Positions 7,613 to 16,093 of a DNA stretch of 64,000 nucleotides are shown one piece after another. Where the stretch lies: assembly GCF_009821115.1 (NCBI RefSeq), contig NZ_VYTY01000003.1, forward strand, positions 186,001 to 250,000, written 5' to 3'. The translations under genes were made by a program, and so were the position numbers. The stretch comes from Nitrincola alkalisediminis. Lineage in GTDB: Bacteria > Pseudomonadota > Gammaproteobacteria > Pseudomonadales > Balneatricaceae. The notes beneath the pieces are model-generated. The model saw only the letters and a program-made list of their open reading frames with translations, did not search any database and was not told the DNA's origin. Every line of letters begins with the position of its first letter. The first letter of the stretch is position 1.

Positions 7613-9544
7613 ATGCACCCAGTATCTGAAACAGATGAGTCCTCCTTGTCTCATAAAGAGGTGATTGAAGCTTCTTGGTATCGCTGCGAGTCTTATGGCT
7701 TGTCTCATGGAAGTGATCCTGATTTTGGGGAACGCCAAGCCGGAGAGGTGTCAGCGTTACTGGATCAACATCACAATTTGGTTAAGACAACCGAGAGTGA
7801 AGTCTTACCCTATTATGAAAATATTCTGACGAACTCCTCTTGTATTATTGTCTTGGCCGATAGCCGAGGGCAGGTGCTCAATACTTGGGGAGCCTCACGT
7901 TTTTTGCCTCGGATGCAGCATGGCTTGTTACCCGGTCATTTGTGGAAAGAAGAGGGCGTGGGGACCAATGCCATCGGAACGGCATTAGCGACGGGGCAAG
8001 CGGTGCAAGTCAATCGTGATGAGCATTTTCTACGCGCAAACCGCTTTATGGCAGGATCGGCTTCGCCCATCTTCGACACACAAAAGTCATTAGTGGGGGT
8101 GCTTGATATCTCCACGGATGCCTATTTACCTCAAGATCATACCTTGGGGTTGGTCAAACTCATGTCGCTCTGTGTTGAAAATCAACTGATACTGAGTGCG
8201 TTTCAAGACAACTATCATATCTTAACCATCAGTACTCACACGCGCAGCTTGGACAGCCATTGGGCAGCCTTGGTCGTGATCGATTCGGAAGGCGTGATTA
8301 TTTCGTCCAATCGACGTGCGTCGATTATGTTATCGGACCATTTGGCGTTGATGAACGTTGAAGAATTGTTTGGTTGTCGTGTTCGGGACCTCATCAATCA
8401 GCCGGCCACCGTTCCTTTATCCTTGATGGTTCAAGGGCGCTTTCGAGTGTGGGTTCGTGTGCAACCCCCCGCTAAGCCTTCATTAGCCTTGGTGCTTCCG
8501 GATTATCGAACGCATGCCAACTATGAACAACCAAAAGCGCAACTTCAACCGAAAGCACAGCCCACACCCGCCCAAACCAACTCGCTGCCAGACGATGTCA
8601 TCCCCTTTGCTGAGTTGGAGCAGGGCGACGACACTCTGCGTAAAATGTTGCACCAAGCCAAAAAAATTATTGAGAAAGACATTCCGATTTTAATCTCCGG
8701 CGAAACGGGGGCGGGTAAAGAGGTGCTTGTTCGATCACTGCATTACCACAGTTCGCGGGCCAATGCCTATTTTGTGGCGGTGAATTGTGCCTCAATTCCA
8801 ACGGAGTTGGTTGAATCTGAACTCTTTGGGTATGAAAAAGGTGCTTTTACTGGTGCCAGCAGTCGTGGCTACCAAGGGCTGATCCGCCGTGCGCATAAAG
8901 GCACCTTATTTTTAGATGAAATTGGCGAAATGCCGATCCATGTTCAAGCACGATTATTGCGTGTGTTGCAGGATCGAATTGTTACCCCACTGGGTTCGAC
9001 TGAGTCGTATCCGGTTGATATTCGTTTGGTGTCGGCGACGAACCGAGATTTAAAGCACGAAATCGCGGCGGGCCGTTTCCGTCAGGATCTCTATTACCGT
9101 ATCGCTGGACTCAATCTTGAAATTTTGCCCTTGCGTCAACGGCAAGATAAAGCAGCCTTGATTCAATATATCTTTAAGCGTATTTGCCGAGAATACGAGT
9201 CGGCGGGCATGAGCCTAGAGGTGCGGAGGCTGTTAGAGTCTCACCCTTGGCCTGGCAATGTTCGGCAGCTGGTCAATGTCTTGAAGGTCGCTTTAGCCAT
9301 GGCCGATGGTGAGTTGCTAGAACTCGAACATTTACCGCTCGATATTCTAGAGGAGATTCGCCTTTCTCCCAACTCAGAAATGGACGAGGACAATACCGGT
9401 GGCGACTCGGAGGATATGGATACGTCTTGCAATTTAGCCGAGCAGATTCCTCAGCTCTATGCGCGTTTTGGTGGAAATATCTCCAAAACCGCTCGTGCAG
9501 CGGGTGTGAGTCGCAATACGGTGTATAAGTATTTGAATCTTTAA
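7613..9544 (+). CDS. Sigma-54-dependent transcriptional activator, AcoR-like
   Basis: A 643-aa enhancer-binding protein. The N-terminal half has a GAF-type sensor region (about residues 60-200, with KEEGVGTNAIGTAL as in AcoR). The central AAA+ domain has Walker A GETGAGKE (about residue 360), the sigma-54 contact loop GAFTGA, and the LFLDEIGEMP Walker B region. The C-terminus is a Fis-type helix-turn-helix (NISKTARAAGVSRNTVYKYL). It is divergent from the glycerol ABC operon, which carries a consensus sigma-54 promoter, so it is very likely the dedicated activator. The signal sensed by the GAF domain is unknown; glycerol or another small alcohol is a guess. Confidence 0.92.
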   Translation: MHPVSETDESSLSHKEVIEASWYRCESYGLSHGSDPDFGERQAGEVSALLDQHHNLVKTTESEVLPYYENILTNSSCIIVLADSRGQVLNTWGASRFLPRMQHGLLPGHLWKEEGVGTNAIGTALATGQAVQVNRDEHFLRANRFMAGSASPIFDTQKSLVGVLDISTDAYLPQDHTLGLVKLMSLCVENQLILSAFQDNYHILTISTHTRSLDSHWAALVVIDSEGVIISSNRRASIMLSDHLALMNVEELFGCRVRDLINQPATVPLSLMVQGRFRVWVRVQPPAKPSLALVLPDYRTHANYEQPKAQLQPKAQPTPAQTNSLPDDVIPFAELEQGDDTLRKMLHQAKKIIEKDIPILISGETGAGKEVLVRSLHYHSSRANAYFVAVNCASIPTELVESELFGYEKGAFTGASSRGYQGLIRRAHKGTLFLDEIGEMPIHVQARLLRVLQDRIVTPLGSTESYPVDIRLVSATNRDLKHEIAAGRFRQDLYYRIAGLNLEILPLRQRQDKAALIQYIFKRICREYESAGMSLEVRRLLESHPWPGNVRQLVNVLKVALAMADGELLELEHLPLDILEEIRLSPNSEMDEDNTGGDSEDMDTSCNLAEQIPQLYARFGGNISKTARAAGVSRNTVYKYLNL

Positions 9545-9645
9545 GGCTAAGGTGGATTTACGCGTCTTGAACGCTAGACACTTTGGCGTGCAGAGGGTTA
9601 ATCTTATGGCGTGACTCATTCTAATAATAAAGGAGATAGGAATGT

Positions 9646-9901
9646 CCAACGCCTGTTGTAGGACACAACGATCTGTTGATCCGCATTCGAAAAACCGCCA
9701 TCTGTGGCACAGATGTTCATATTTATAATTGGGATGAATGGTCGCGAAATGTTCGAGACTTGGTACAAAATGGCGGCCTTGATTCAGTCAGGACTGGATC
9801 TCACGCCGATGATCACCCACCATTTTCCGGTAGACGAGTTCCAAAAGGGCTTCGATGTGATGCGCTCAGGGCTGTCGGGTAAGGTGATTCTGGAGTGGTG
9901 A
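9646..9901 (+). pseudogene. tdh: Remnant of L-threonine 3-dehydrogenase gene (internal deletion, frameshift)
   Basis: Two pieces of Tdh are joined. Positions 9661-9744 encode [20 protein letters not shown] and then IYNWDEWS, the zinc-binding N-terminal region. Positions 9740-9901, in the next frame, encode [18 protein letters not shown] through to the family C-terminus GKVILEW. Roughly 240 codons of a gene of about 341 codons are missing and the frame shifts at the join. The short sequence GGTCGC fits both sides of the junction. A good AGGAGA ribosome site remains at 9631-9636. The product cannot be functional. Confidence 0.88.
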
Positions 9902-10024
9902 TTGATGAGGCTATGTTGCAGTATTGACTTTGTTGGAGTGTTTATCGTGTAAGTGTAAGCTGATGGCTTCATACTTGTAGCTGAGCTTTTTAAAGCCTAA
10001 TATCTTTAGATAAAAGGAGGGGCT

Positions 10025-10321
10025 GTGAGCAATAACGTCAGGCTAAGCCAAGAAGAACAAGATGCAATTCTATCCATTCTGCATGAAGCTGACCCAGAGG
10101 GTGAAATTTATGTTTTTGGCTCACGTGCGGATTTAAATAAGCGTGGTGGAGATATCGATGTTTTTTTCCAGACGAACAAAAAATTGACACTAAAGCATCG
10201 GTTGATATTGGAATACCGGATGGGCTCAAAGTGTAATACAAAGGTCGATTTATTGGTTAAGAACATTGATGAGCCCGATCAGCCTATTCATGATATCGCT
10301 AGACAAGGTGTCCATTTATGA
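10025..10321 (+). CDS. mntA: MNT-type nucleotidyltransferase antitoxin
   Basis: A 98-aa minimal nucleotidyltransferase. The catalytic signature is GS (32-33), nine residues, then DID (43-45). Proteins of this class AMPylate and so silence HEPN toxins. The start is GTG 10025, preceded by the strong Shine-Dalgarno AAGGAGG. The stop overlaps the start of the next gene (ATGA), typical of MntA/HepT-type pairs. The assignment rests on motif and gene order; the AMPylation role is known for the family and not shown here. Confidence 0.82.
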   Translation: MSNNVRLSQEEQDAILSILHEADPEGEIYVFGSRADLNKRGGDIDVFFQTNKKLTLKHRLILEYRMGSKCNTKVDLLVKNIDEPDQPIHDIARQGVHL

Positions 10322-10797
10322 ATTCGAATGCTGTTAAGTTGCTTCGTTCTAACCTGTTGGCCTGTGAGCAGCGTATTCTAAAGCTTCAGTATTCTCTCGA
10401 CAAAGTCGCTGCTTTATTTCCGCTTACACATAGCACCGCTTCGTTATTAAATGATGAGCAAGAAGAATCGATAGATGCTTTAATTTTACGTTACTCTCAG
10501 TCTGTTGCCATGATTCAAGATCATATCTTTCGTGGTATTGCTTTAGTAGAGCAGGAGGATATTTCAGATAAATCCAATCGTGATAGAGCACTTTTGATGG
10601 AAAAGCTGGGTGCTATCAATTCAGCAGAGCTGTTCGGAACAGCTACACTGCTTAGAAATAAGTTTGCCCACCACTACCCGGACGAAACCGCAGATAGACT
10701 TGAGCGGCTTAATTTGGTTATAGATGAATCTGACTATGTGATTTCTACGTTTAAGCAAATTAAAGAGTATTTGCATAAAAAACAGCTCGTTGATTAA
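10318..10797 (+). CDS. hepT: HEPN-domain toxin, HepT-like
   Basis: A 159-aa helical protein with the HEPN ribonuclease motif R-X4-H-X-Y as R113-NKFA-H118-H-Y120. In HepT toxins the Arg and His are catalytic and the Tyr is the residue modified by the partner nucleotidyltransferase. The gene is translationally coupled to the upstream antitoxin by a 4-bp overlap. The pair sits beside a deleted tdh gene, consistent with local gene turnover. Confidence 0.82.
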   Translation: MNSNAVKLLRSNLLACEQRILKLQYSLDKVAALFPLTHSTASLLNDEQEESIDALILRYSQSVAMIQDHIFRGIALVEQEDISDKSNRDRALLMEKLGAINSAELFGTATLLRNKFAHHYPDETADRLERLNLVIDESDYVISTFKQIKEYLHKKQLVD

Positions 10798-10884
10798 AGG
10801 TATCCTGGGCAAGGTCACCACCACGCAACTAAATAAATTATCAGTACCGACATCTACAAACTACCGAGCCTCTATTGGCGCTGC

Positions 10885-12426
10885 TTAAGCACTAACTGTT
10901 ATTTGAGAACCAGATTCTTCACTCTGCCCAACGCCCAAATAGGTTTGAATCATTCCAGATATCTCATTTTGAATATCTGGAGCCATGCCGATGCCTGTTT
11001 TAGTCCGTCTCCAGATCACGTCTTCCAGGCTCCTCGCCCATTCGTGTTCAATCAAGTAGCGAACTTCTTTTTCAAATAGAGGGCCAAAACGGCGCCCTAA
11101 ATCCGATAGCTGCTGTGCATTCGCTAACCAATTTTTGGCAAGGCTTCCGTAGGTGGATGCCAATCGGCGTGCAGTTGTTGTGTCCAAAAATGGGTAAGCT
11201 CGTTTGAGCTCAATGGCATAGGCTTCAGGTGAGGTCACACCTTCAGCGCCTGGCAGACGGGCGTGGTGAGTCCAGCTGGGTGTTGCCTCTGGAAAATACG
11301 CCTGTAAGGCATTCACGGCGGCCTCGGCCAGTTTGCGATAGGTGGTGAGTTTGCCACCAAATACCGACAACAAGGGAGCCTGTCCTTGGCGATCTTCAAC
11401 TTCAAAGTGATAGTCGCGTGTGACTTTAGCGGCAGCCTTTCCTTCCTCGCGCTCACCCTGCATTAAAGGACGCACGCCGGAGTAAGTCCAGACGATGTCA
11501 TTTCGGGTCAGTGGATAGGTGAAATAGTCACGTGTGATCCGAATAAGGTAATCGATTTCATCGTCATCTATCTCAGAATGACGCGGGTCGCCAACATAAT
11601 CAACGTCCGTTGTGCCAATGAGCGAGTAATCGTCCAGATAGGGGATAACGAAGACAATGCGGCCGTCTTGGTTCTGTAGAATATAGGCCTCTTCTTCAGC
11701 ATGAATTTTGGGCACGATAATATGGCTGCCTTTGACCAGACGTATCCCTTTTCCAGGTTGTGTGTTTTCAACCTTGCTAAGTACTTGGCTGACCCAAGGG
11801 CCTGCGGCATTGACCAGTGCTTTTGCACGGAGGGTGTCACGTAATCCTTGCTGGTTTTCAAACTCGACTACCCATACATCTCCTTCTCTAACAGCACTGG
11901 TTACTCTTTGACGAGTGACAATTTGAGCACCTTTTTGCTCAGCAAGCTTCGCGTTCATGATGACTAAGCGCGCATCATCCACTCGACAGTCGCTATACTC
12001 AAATCCACGTGTGTACGTTGGGTGCAAAGGACCTTTCTCTGGGTCAAAGCGAATACCCTTTGACGCTTGCAAAGACACGCGTTTACTCAAGTGATCATAC
12101 AGGAACAAGCCTGTTCGAATCATCCAGCCTGGGCGCAGCCCTGAGTGATGGGGGAGTTTAAAGCGTAACGGCGTAACCAAGTGAGGTGCCATGTTCAGTA
12201 GCACTTCACGTTCGGCAAGGGCTTCTTTAACTAAACGAAATTCATAATGTTCAAGATAGCGTAAACCGCCATGTATCAGTTTTGAACTCCAAGACGAAGT
12301 GGCGCTAGCAAGGTCTGATGCTTCGATGAGGGTAACGGATAAACCTCGGCCTGCTGCATCTGCCGCAATACCGACACCATTTATACCACCGCCAATCACA
12401 ACAAGATCTTGAATAGGGTTGCCCAT
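10885..12426 (-). CDS. glpD: Aerobic glycerol-3-phosphate dehydrogenase
   Basis: A 513-aa FAD-dependent membrane-associated enzyme that oxidises sn-glycerol 3-phosphate to dihydroxyacetone phosphate and passes electrons to quinone. The N-terminus has the FAD loop VVIGGGINGVGIAADAAGRG, followed by SSWSSKLIHGGLRYLEHYEF, both typical of GlpD. Length matches the family. It lies 115 bp downstream of glpR in the same direction, with a palindrome in the gap that may be a GlpR operator. With glpK and the ABC importer it completes glycerol catabolism to the glycolytic pool. Confidence 0.96.
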   Translation of the reverse strand: MGNPIQDLVVIGGGINGVGIAADAAGRGLSVTLIEASDLASATSSWSSKLIHGGLRYLEHYEFRLVKEALAEREVLLNMAPHLVTPLRFKLPHHSGLRPGWMIRTGLFLYDHLSKRVSLQASKGIRFDPEKGPLHPTYTRGFEYSDCRVDDARLVIMNAKLAEQKGAQIVTRQRVTSAVREGDVWVVEFENQQGLRDTLRAKALVNAAGPWVSQVLSKVENTQPGKGIRLVKGSHIIVPKIHAEEEAYILQNQDGRIVFVIPYLDDYSLIGTTDVDYVGDPRHSEIDDDEIDYLIRITRDYFTYPLTRNDIVWTYSGVRPLMQGEREEGKAAAKVTRDYHFEVEDRQGQAPLLSVFGGKLTTYRKLAEAAVNALQAYFPEATPSWTHHARLPGAEGVTSPEAYAIELKRAYPFLDTTTARRLASTYGSLAKNWLANAQQLSDLGRRFGPLFEKEVRYLIEHEWARSLEDVIWRRTKTGIGMAPDIQNEISGMIQTYLGVGQSEESGSQITVSA

Positions 12427-12455
12427 GCTTGCCTCTACACTTAAGGTTCAAAAAA

Positions 12456-12479
12456 CGAAAACATCCTTCGATGCTTTCG
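12456..12479. promoter_or_regulatory. Candidate GlpR operator before glpD
   Basis: Inverted half-sites CGAAAACAT (12456-12464) and ATGCTTTCG (12471-12479) match at 8 of 9 positions around a 6-bp spacer, 30-53 bp before the glpD ATG. The same half-site ATGTTTTCG occurs before glpK at 13416-13424. The link to GlpR is inference; the half-site resembles but does not equal the E. coli GlpR half-site. Confidence 0.45.
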
Positions 12480-12541
12480 ATATTGGATAAATATAGAAGT
12501 AGATGTTGGCTTTTACAAGTATTTTTGTTCTCAAATGTTCG

Positions 12542-13312
12542 TTATTTTTCTTTTTTAGCGATGTAAAGTTGCACCTGAGCTTTGTCCATAAGGTTTCTGA
12601 CTTTCTCTGGTGGCTTTTGATCTGTAAATAAAGCCGTGCATTGTGTGAGATTGCCCAAACGAACCATCGCATTGCGGCCAAACTTTGAGTGGTCAGCCGC
12701 CAGATACACAAAACGAGAATTGCTTATGATGGCTTGAGCAATACGCACTTCCTGATAATCAAAGTCGAGTAAGCTGCCCTCATCATCAATACCACTGATA
12801 CCTATGATGCCGTAGTCTAATTTGAACTGATGAATAAAGTCGCGAGTGGCCTCGCCAACAATGCCGCCATCACGACTGCGGACTTCACCCCCAGCAATGA
12901 TCACCGTGAAGTCAGGTTTGACGCTGAGTATTGAAGCAACGTTGAGATTGTTCGTGACGACTTTTAAGCCTGTCTTACTCAATAGGGCTTGGGCGATGGC
13001 CTCGTTGGTGGTGCCTATGTTGATAAACAATGACGCATGGTCGGGGATATGATCGGCGAGTAGTTGCGAAATTTTTTGCTTCTCTTCAGAGAGCTGCGAT
13101 TTACGCGTATGGTATTCCGTATTCTCTGTGCTCGAAATAGGCCCCGCTCCACCATGATGACGCTCTATATCGCCACGCTTGGCCATCTGATTCAAATCAC
13201 GTCGGATGGTTTGAGGGGTGACGTCTAATGCAGCAACGAGTTCATCAATGGTTTGATAGCCTTTTTGTTTGATGCGTTCAAGAATACTCGCTTGTCGTAA
13301 GGTTTGGTTCAT
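12542..13312 (-). CDS. glpR: Glycerol-3-phosphate regulon repressor, DeoR family
   Basis: A 256-aa DeoR-family repressor. The N-terminal winged helix (KQKGYQTIDELVAALDVTPQ, then TIRRDLNQMAKRGDIERHHG) is followed by the sugar-phosphate sensing domain with INIGTTNEAIAQAL and VYLAADHSKFGRNAMVRLG. Located between glpD and the divergent glpK, it very probably represses these genes and is released by glycerol 3-phosphate, as in other GlpR proteins. Confidence 0.92.
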   Translation of the reverse strand: MNQTLRQASILERIKQKGYQTIDELVAALDVTPQTIRRDLNQMAKRGDIERHHGGAGPISSTENTEYHTRKSQLSEEKQKISQLLADHIPDHASLFINIGTTNEAIAQALLSKTGLKVVTNNLNVASILSVKPDFTVIIAGGEVRSRDGGIVGEATRDFIHQFKLDYGIIGISGIDDEGSLLDFDYQEVRIAQAIISNSRFVYLAADHSKFGRNAMVRLGNLTQCTALFTDQKPPEKVRNLMDKAQVQLYIAKKEK

Positions 13313-13415
13313 AACATCATCACTGGTCGATTAGGCGATTAAATATCCTGAATAGTACCATATTCATCTTGAAAGAATGAGGCTGGATGCGGTGTTGCTC
13401 GGGTGCCTATTCGAC

Positions 13416-13424
13416 ATGTTTTCG
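13416..13424. promoter_or_regulatory. Possible GlpR half-site in the glpR-glpK gap
   Basis: ATGTTTTCG, the half-site also seen before glpD, lies in the 214-bp divergent gap between glpR and glpK. No clean matching second arm is visible. A separate inverted repeat with CACTT/AAGTG arms is at 13436-13453. Evidence is weak. Confidence 0.3.
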
Positions 13425-13526
13425 ATTAAATTTGTTCACTTGAAAAAAGTGAGCAAACAAGCTATAAGTTCAAATTAGATTAAAATTCTCATATTCGAAC
13501 AATCAAGAAAAAATAAGAAAATAAAT

Positions 13527-15020
13527 ATGACTGATTACATCCTCGCCATCGATCAAGGTACGACGTCTAGCCGTGCAATCCTCTACACCAAAGCCATGGA
13601 GGTTGTTGCAACCGCACAAGAAGAGTTTCAACAGCACTTTCCACGCAACGGCTGGGTTGAGCATGACCCTGAAGATCTATGGCAAACGGTGTTAAGTACC
13701 TGTCGCGCTGTTCTGGCAAAATCCAACGTGCCTGCAAGCGCCATTTTGACCATAGGTATTACGAATCAGCGTGAAACCAGTGTGATTTGGGATAAAAAGA
13801 CCGGAGAGCCTGTCTATAATGCGATTGTTTGGCAAGACCGTCGCTCCTCCCAGCTCTGCCAAACCTTAAAAGCAGAAGGGTTGGAGCAAAGGTTTCAAGC
13901 GAAAACAGGGTTGCTGCTCGATCCTTATTTCTCGGGCACCAAAATCAATTGGGTGCTCAATACTGTCAAAAATGCCAGAGAGCGGGCTGAAGCGGGTGAC
14001 TTGTGTTTTGGTACGGTCGACAGCTTTTTGCTTTGGCGTTTCTCCAAAGGGCGCATGCATGCCACTGATGCAACCAATGCATCACGCACCCTAGTGTTCA
14101 ATATTCATACACAGACTTGGGATAAAGAACTTCTCGACCTGCTTCAAATTCCCGTTGCCATGATGCCACGTGTCTTAAACAGCGCGGATAATTTTGGTGT
14201 GGCGGATGCACAATGGTTAGGTGCCGAGATTCCAATCTCCAGTATGATTGGCGATCAGCAAAGCGCCTTGGTAGGGCAGGCGTGTTTGGAGCCCGGTATG
14301 TTGAAAAGCACTTATGGCACAGGATGCTTTGCGATTGTGAATACGGGCAATAAGGCCATTACCAGTCAGCACCGTTTATTGACCACAGTGGCGTATCGGG
14401 TTGCGAACCAAACCACCTACGCGATTGAAGGCAGTATTTTTATGGCGGGAGCCATTATTCAGTGGTTACGGGATGGCGTGGGCATTCTCAAATCGTCCGC
14501 TGATTCTGAGGTGATGTCACGCAGTATTCGTCACGACCAATCTGAAATTATGGTCCCTGCATTTACGGGCTTGGGCGCGCCCTACTGGGATCCCGATGCC
14601 CGAGCCGCCATTTTTGGTATGACGCGGGACACAGGGGCCGCGCAATTGGTGGCCGCTGCCATTCGCAGCGTTGCCTTCCAAACGGAAGATCTTTTGCGGG
14701 CCATGGCGCAGGATGGAATCGATATTACGTCTTTGCGTGTAGATGGTGGTATGGTTGAGAATCGTTGGTTCTTGCAGGTGTTGGCGGACCTGACTGGAAT
14801 TCCGGTCGTTAAAAGTCATACCGCAGAGACAACCGCAAAAGGTGCGGCGTTATTGGCGGCGTACCAAATGGGATTGTTTAGCAGCCTTGAAGAGATGTCG
14901 CAAACTTGGAAGGTGGCGGAAAACTATCAGCCCTCGCTCATTGAAGATGTTCGTGCTGGCTACTATGATCGATGGTTGGATGCCGTTTCTAGGGTTAAAG
15001 CAACACCAGAAGCGTTGTGA
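13527..15020 (+). CDS. glpK: Glycerol kinase
   Basis: A 497-aa FGGY-family kinase that phosphorylates glycerol to sn-glycerol 3-phosphate with ATP. The N-terminal phosphate loop DQGTTSSRAI (about residues 8-17), GWVEHDPEDLW, the ITNQRET motif and the C-terminal LRVDGGMVENRWFLQVLADL region are all canonical, and length matches the family. It is divergent from glpR. A hydroxyacid dehydrogenase gene follows 33 bp downstream and may be co-transcribed. Confidence 0.97.
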   Translation: MTDYILAIDQGTTSSRAILYTKAMEVVATAQEEFQQHFPRNGWVEHDPEDLWQTVLSTCRAVLAKSNVPASAILTIGITNQRETSVIWDKKTGEPVYNAIVWQDRRSSQLCQTLKAEGLEQRFQAKTGLLLDPYFSGTKINWVLNTVKNARERAEAGDLCFGTVDSFLLWRFSKGRMHATDATNASRTLVFNIHTQTWDKELLDLLQIPVAMMPRVLNSADNFGVADAQWLGAEIPISSMIGDQQSALVGQACLEPGMLKSTYGTGCFAIVNTGNKAITSQHRLLTTVAYRVANQTTYAIEGSIFMAGAIIQWLRDGVGILKSSADSEVMSRSIRHDQSEIMVPAFTGLGAPYWDPDARAAIFGMTRDTGAAQLVAAAIRSVAFQTEDLLRAMAQDGIDITSLRVDGGMVENRWFLQVLADLTGIPVVKSHTAETTAKGAALLAAYQMGLFSSLEEMSQTWKVAENYQPSLIEDVRAGYYDRWLDAVSRVKATPEAL

Positions 15021-15053
15021 CTGCTAATTAAGGTTCGAGCAAGCAGGTGTGAT

Positions 15054-16025
15054 ATGAAGATAGCGGTGCTGGATGATTACCAAAATGTTGTGAAATCATT
15101 GGACTGTTTTAAATTGCTTGAAGGACACGAGGTGCAGGTCTTCAATGAGACCTATACCGATGTTGATAGCTTGGCTGAACAGTTAGTGGATTTCGAAGCC
15201 TTGGTACTTATTAGAGAGCGTACTGTCATTTGCCAAGCGTTACTGGCGAAGCTGCCCAAACTAAAACTGATTAGCCAGACGGGTAAAGTCAGTAATCACA
15301 TCGACCCTAAGCTCTGTCATGACTATGGGGTGGCCGTTGCAGAGGGCATCGGCTCGCCCATCGCGCCTGCGGAGTTGACCTGGGCACTGATAATGTCCGC
15401 TTCTCGACATTTGCCTGCCTATGCCTCAAACCTATCCCAGGGTGTTTGGCAACAATCAGGTTCCTTGGGGTTAGGACGTGTGTTGCAGGGCTTAACGCTT
15501 GGGATTTGGGGGTATGGGAAAATTGGTCAGCGCATTGCGCGGTATGCTGAAGCGTTTGGCATGCGAGTATTGGTCTGGGGGCGTGAGCCTTCGCTGCAAT
15601 TGGCGCAAGAGCAAGGTTTTGAGGCGGCTGCATCGAAAGACGATTTCTTTAAAACCGCCGATATTGTAAGCCTGCATTTACGTTTGAATCCGGCGACAAT
15701 GGCTTGCGTGACAGAGCAGGATTTAGCACTGATGAAAGCCGATTCCTTATTGGTGAATACCAGCCGTGCTGAATTGATCGAAGACGGTGCACTTTATCGT
15801 CAGCTTAAGGCTCACCCAACCAAGCGTGCCGCAGTGGATGTGTTCAGCCACGAACCTGCCACGCTGGATAATGAACCTTTATTGGCGTTACCCAATGCTC
15901 TCTGCTCGCCTCACTTGGGCTACGTTGAGCGTAACAGCTACGAGCTTTACTTCCGCATTGCATTTGAGAATGTTCTGGCGTTTGCGCAAGGGCAGCCGCA
16001 GAATTTGGTGCATGTGGATATATAA
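15054..16025 (+). CDS. D-2-hydroxyacid dehydrogenase family protein
   Basis: A 323-aa NAD(P)-dependent oxidoreductase of the SerA/GhrB superfamily. The nucleotide-binding loop is GIWGYGKIGQRIA (about residues 149-161). The catalytic Arg is in VNTSRAELIEDGAL, a Glu in DVFSHEPAT, and the His in SPHLGYVERNSYE. Members interconvert 2-oxoacids and D-2-hydroxyacids. The substrate is not evident; co-orientation with glpK suggests a three-carbon acid such as glycerate or hydroxypyruvate, but this is only a guess. Confidence 0.85.
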   Translation: MKIAVLDDYQNVVKSLDCFKLLEGHEVQVFNETYTDVDSLAEQLVDFEALVLIRERTVICQALLAKLPKLKLISQTGKVSNHIDPKLCHDYGVAVAEGIGSPIAPAELTWALIMSASRHLPAYASNLSQGVWQQSGSLGLGRVLQGLTLGIWGYGKIGQRIARYAEAFGMRVLVWGREPSLQLAQEQGFEAAASKDDFFKTADIVSLHLRLNPATMACVTEQDLALMKADSLLVNTSRAELIEDGALYRQLKAHPTKRAAVDVFSHEPATLDNEPLLALPNALCSPHLGYVERNSYELYFRIAFENVLAFAQGQPQNLVHVDI

Positions 16026-16051
16026 GATCTGAACCCATATGCTCTGAACCC

Positions 16052-16086
16052 TGCCCAGTGAGTGCTTTTAATTGACTCACTGGGCA
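16052..16086. terminator. Stem-loop between convergent genes
   Basis: A perfect 12-bp inverted repeat (16052-16063 and 16075-16086, arm TGCCCAGTGAGT) with an 11-nt loop lies between the dehydrogenase gene and the convergent oxidoreductase gene. There is no clear T tract, so a role as an intrinsic terminator is likely but not certain. Confidence 0.6.
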
Positions 16087-16093
16087 TATCTAC

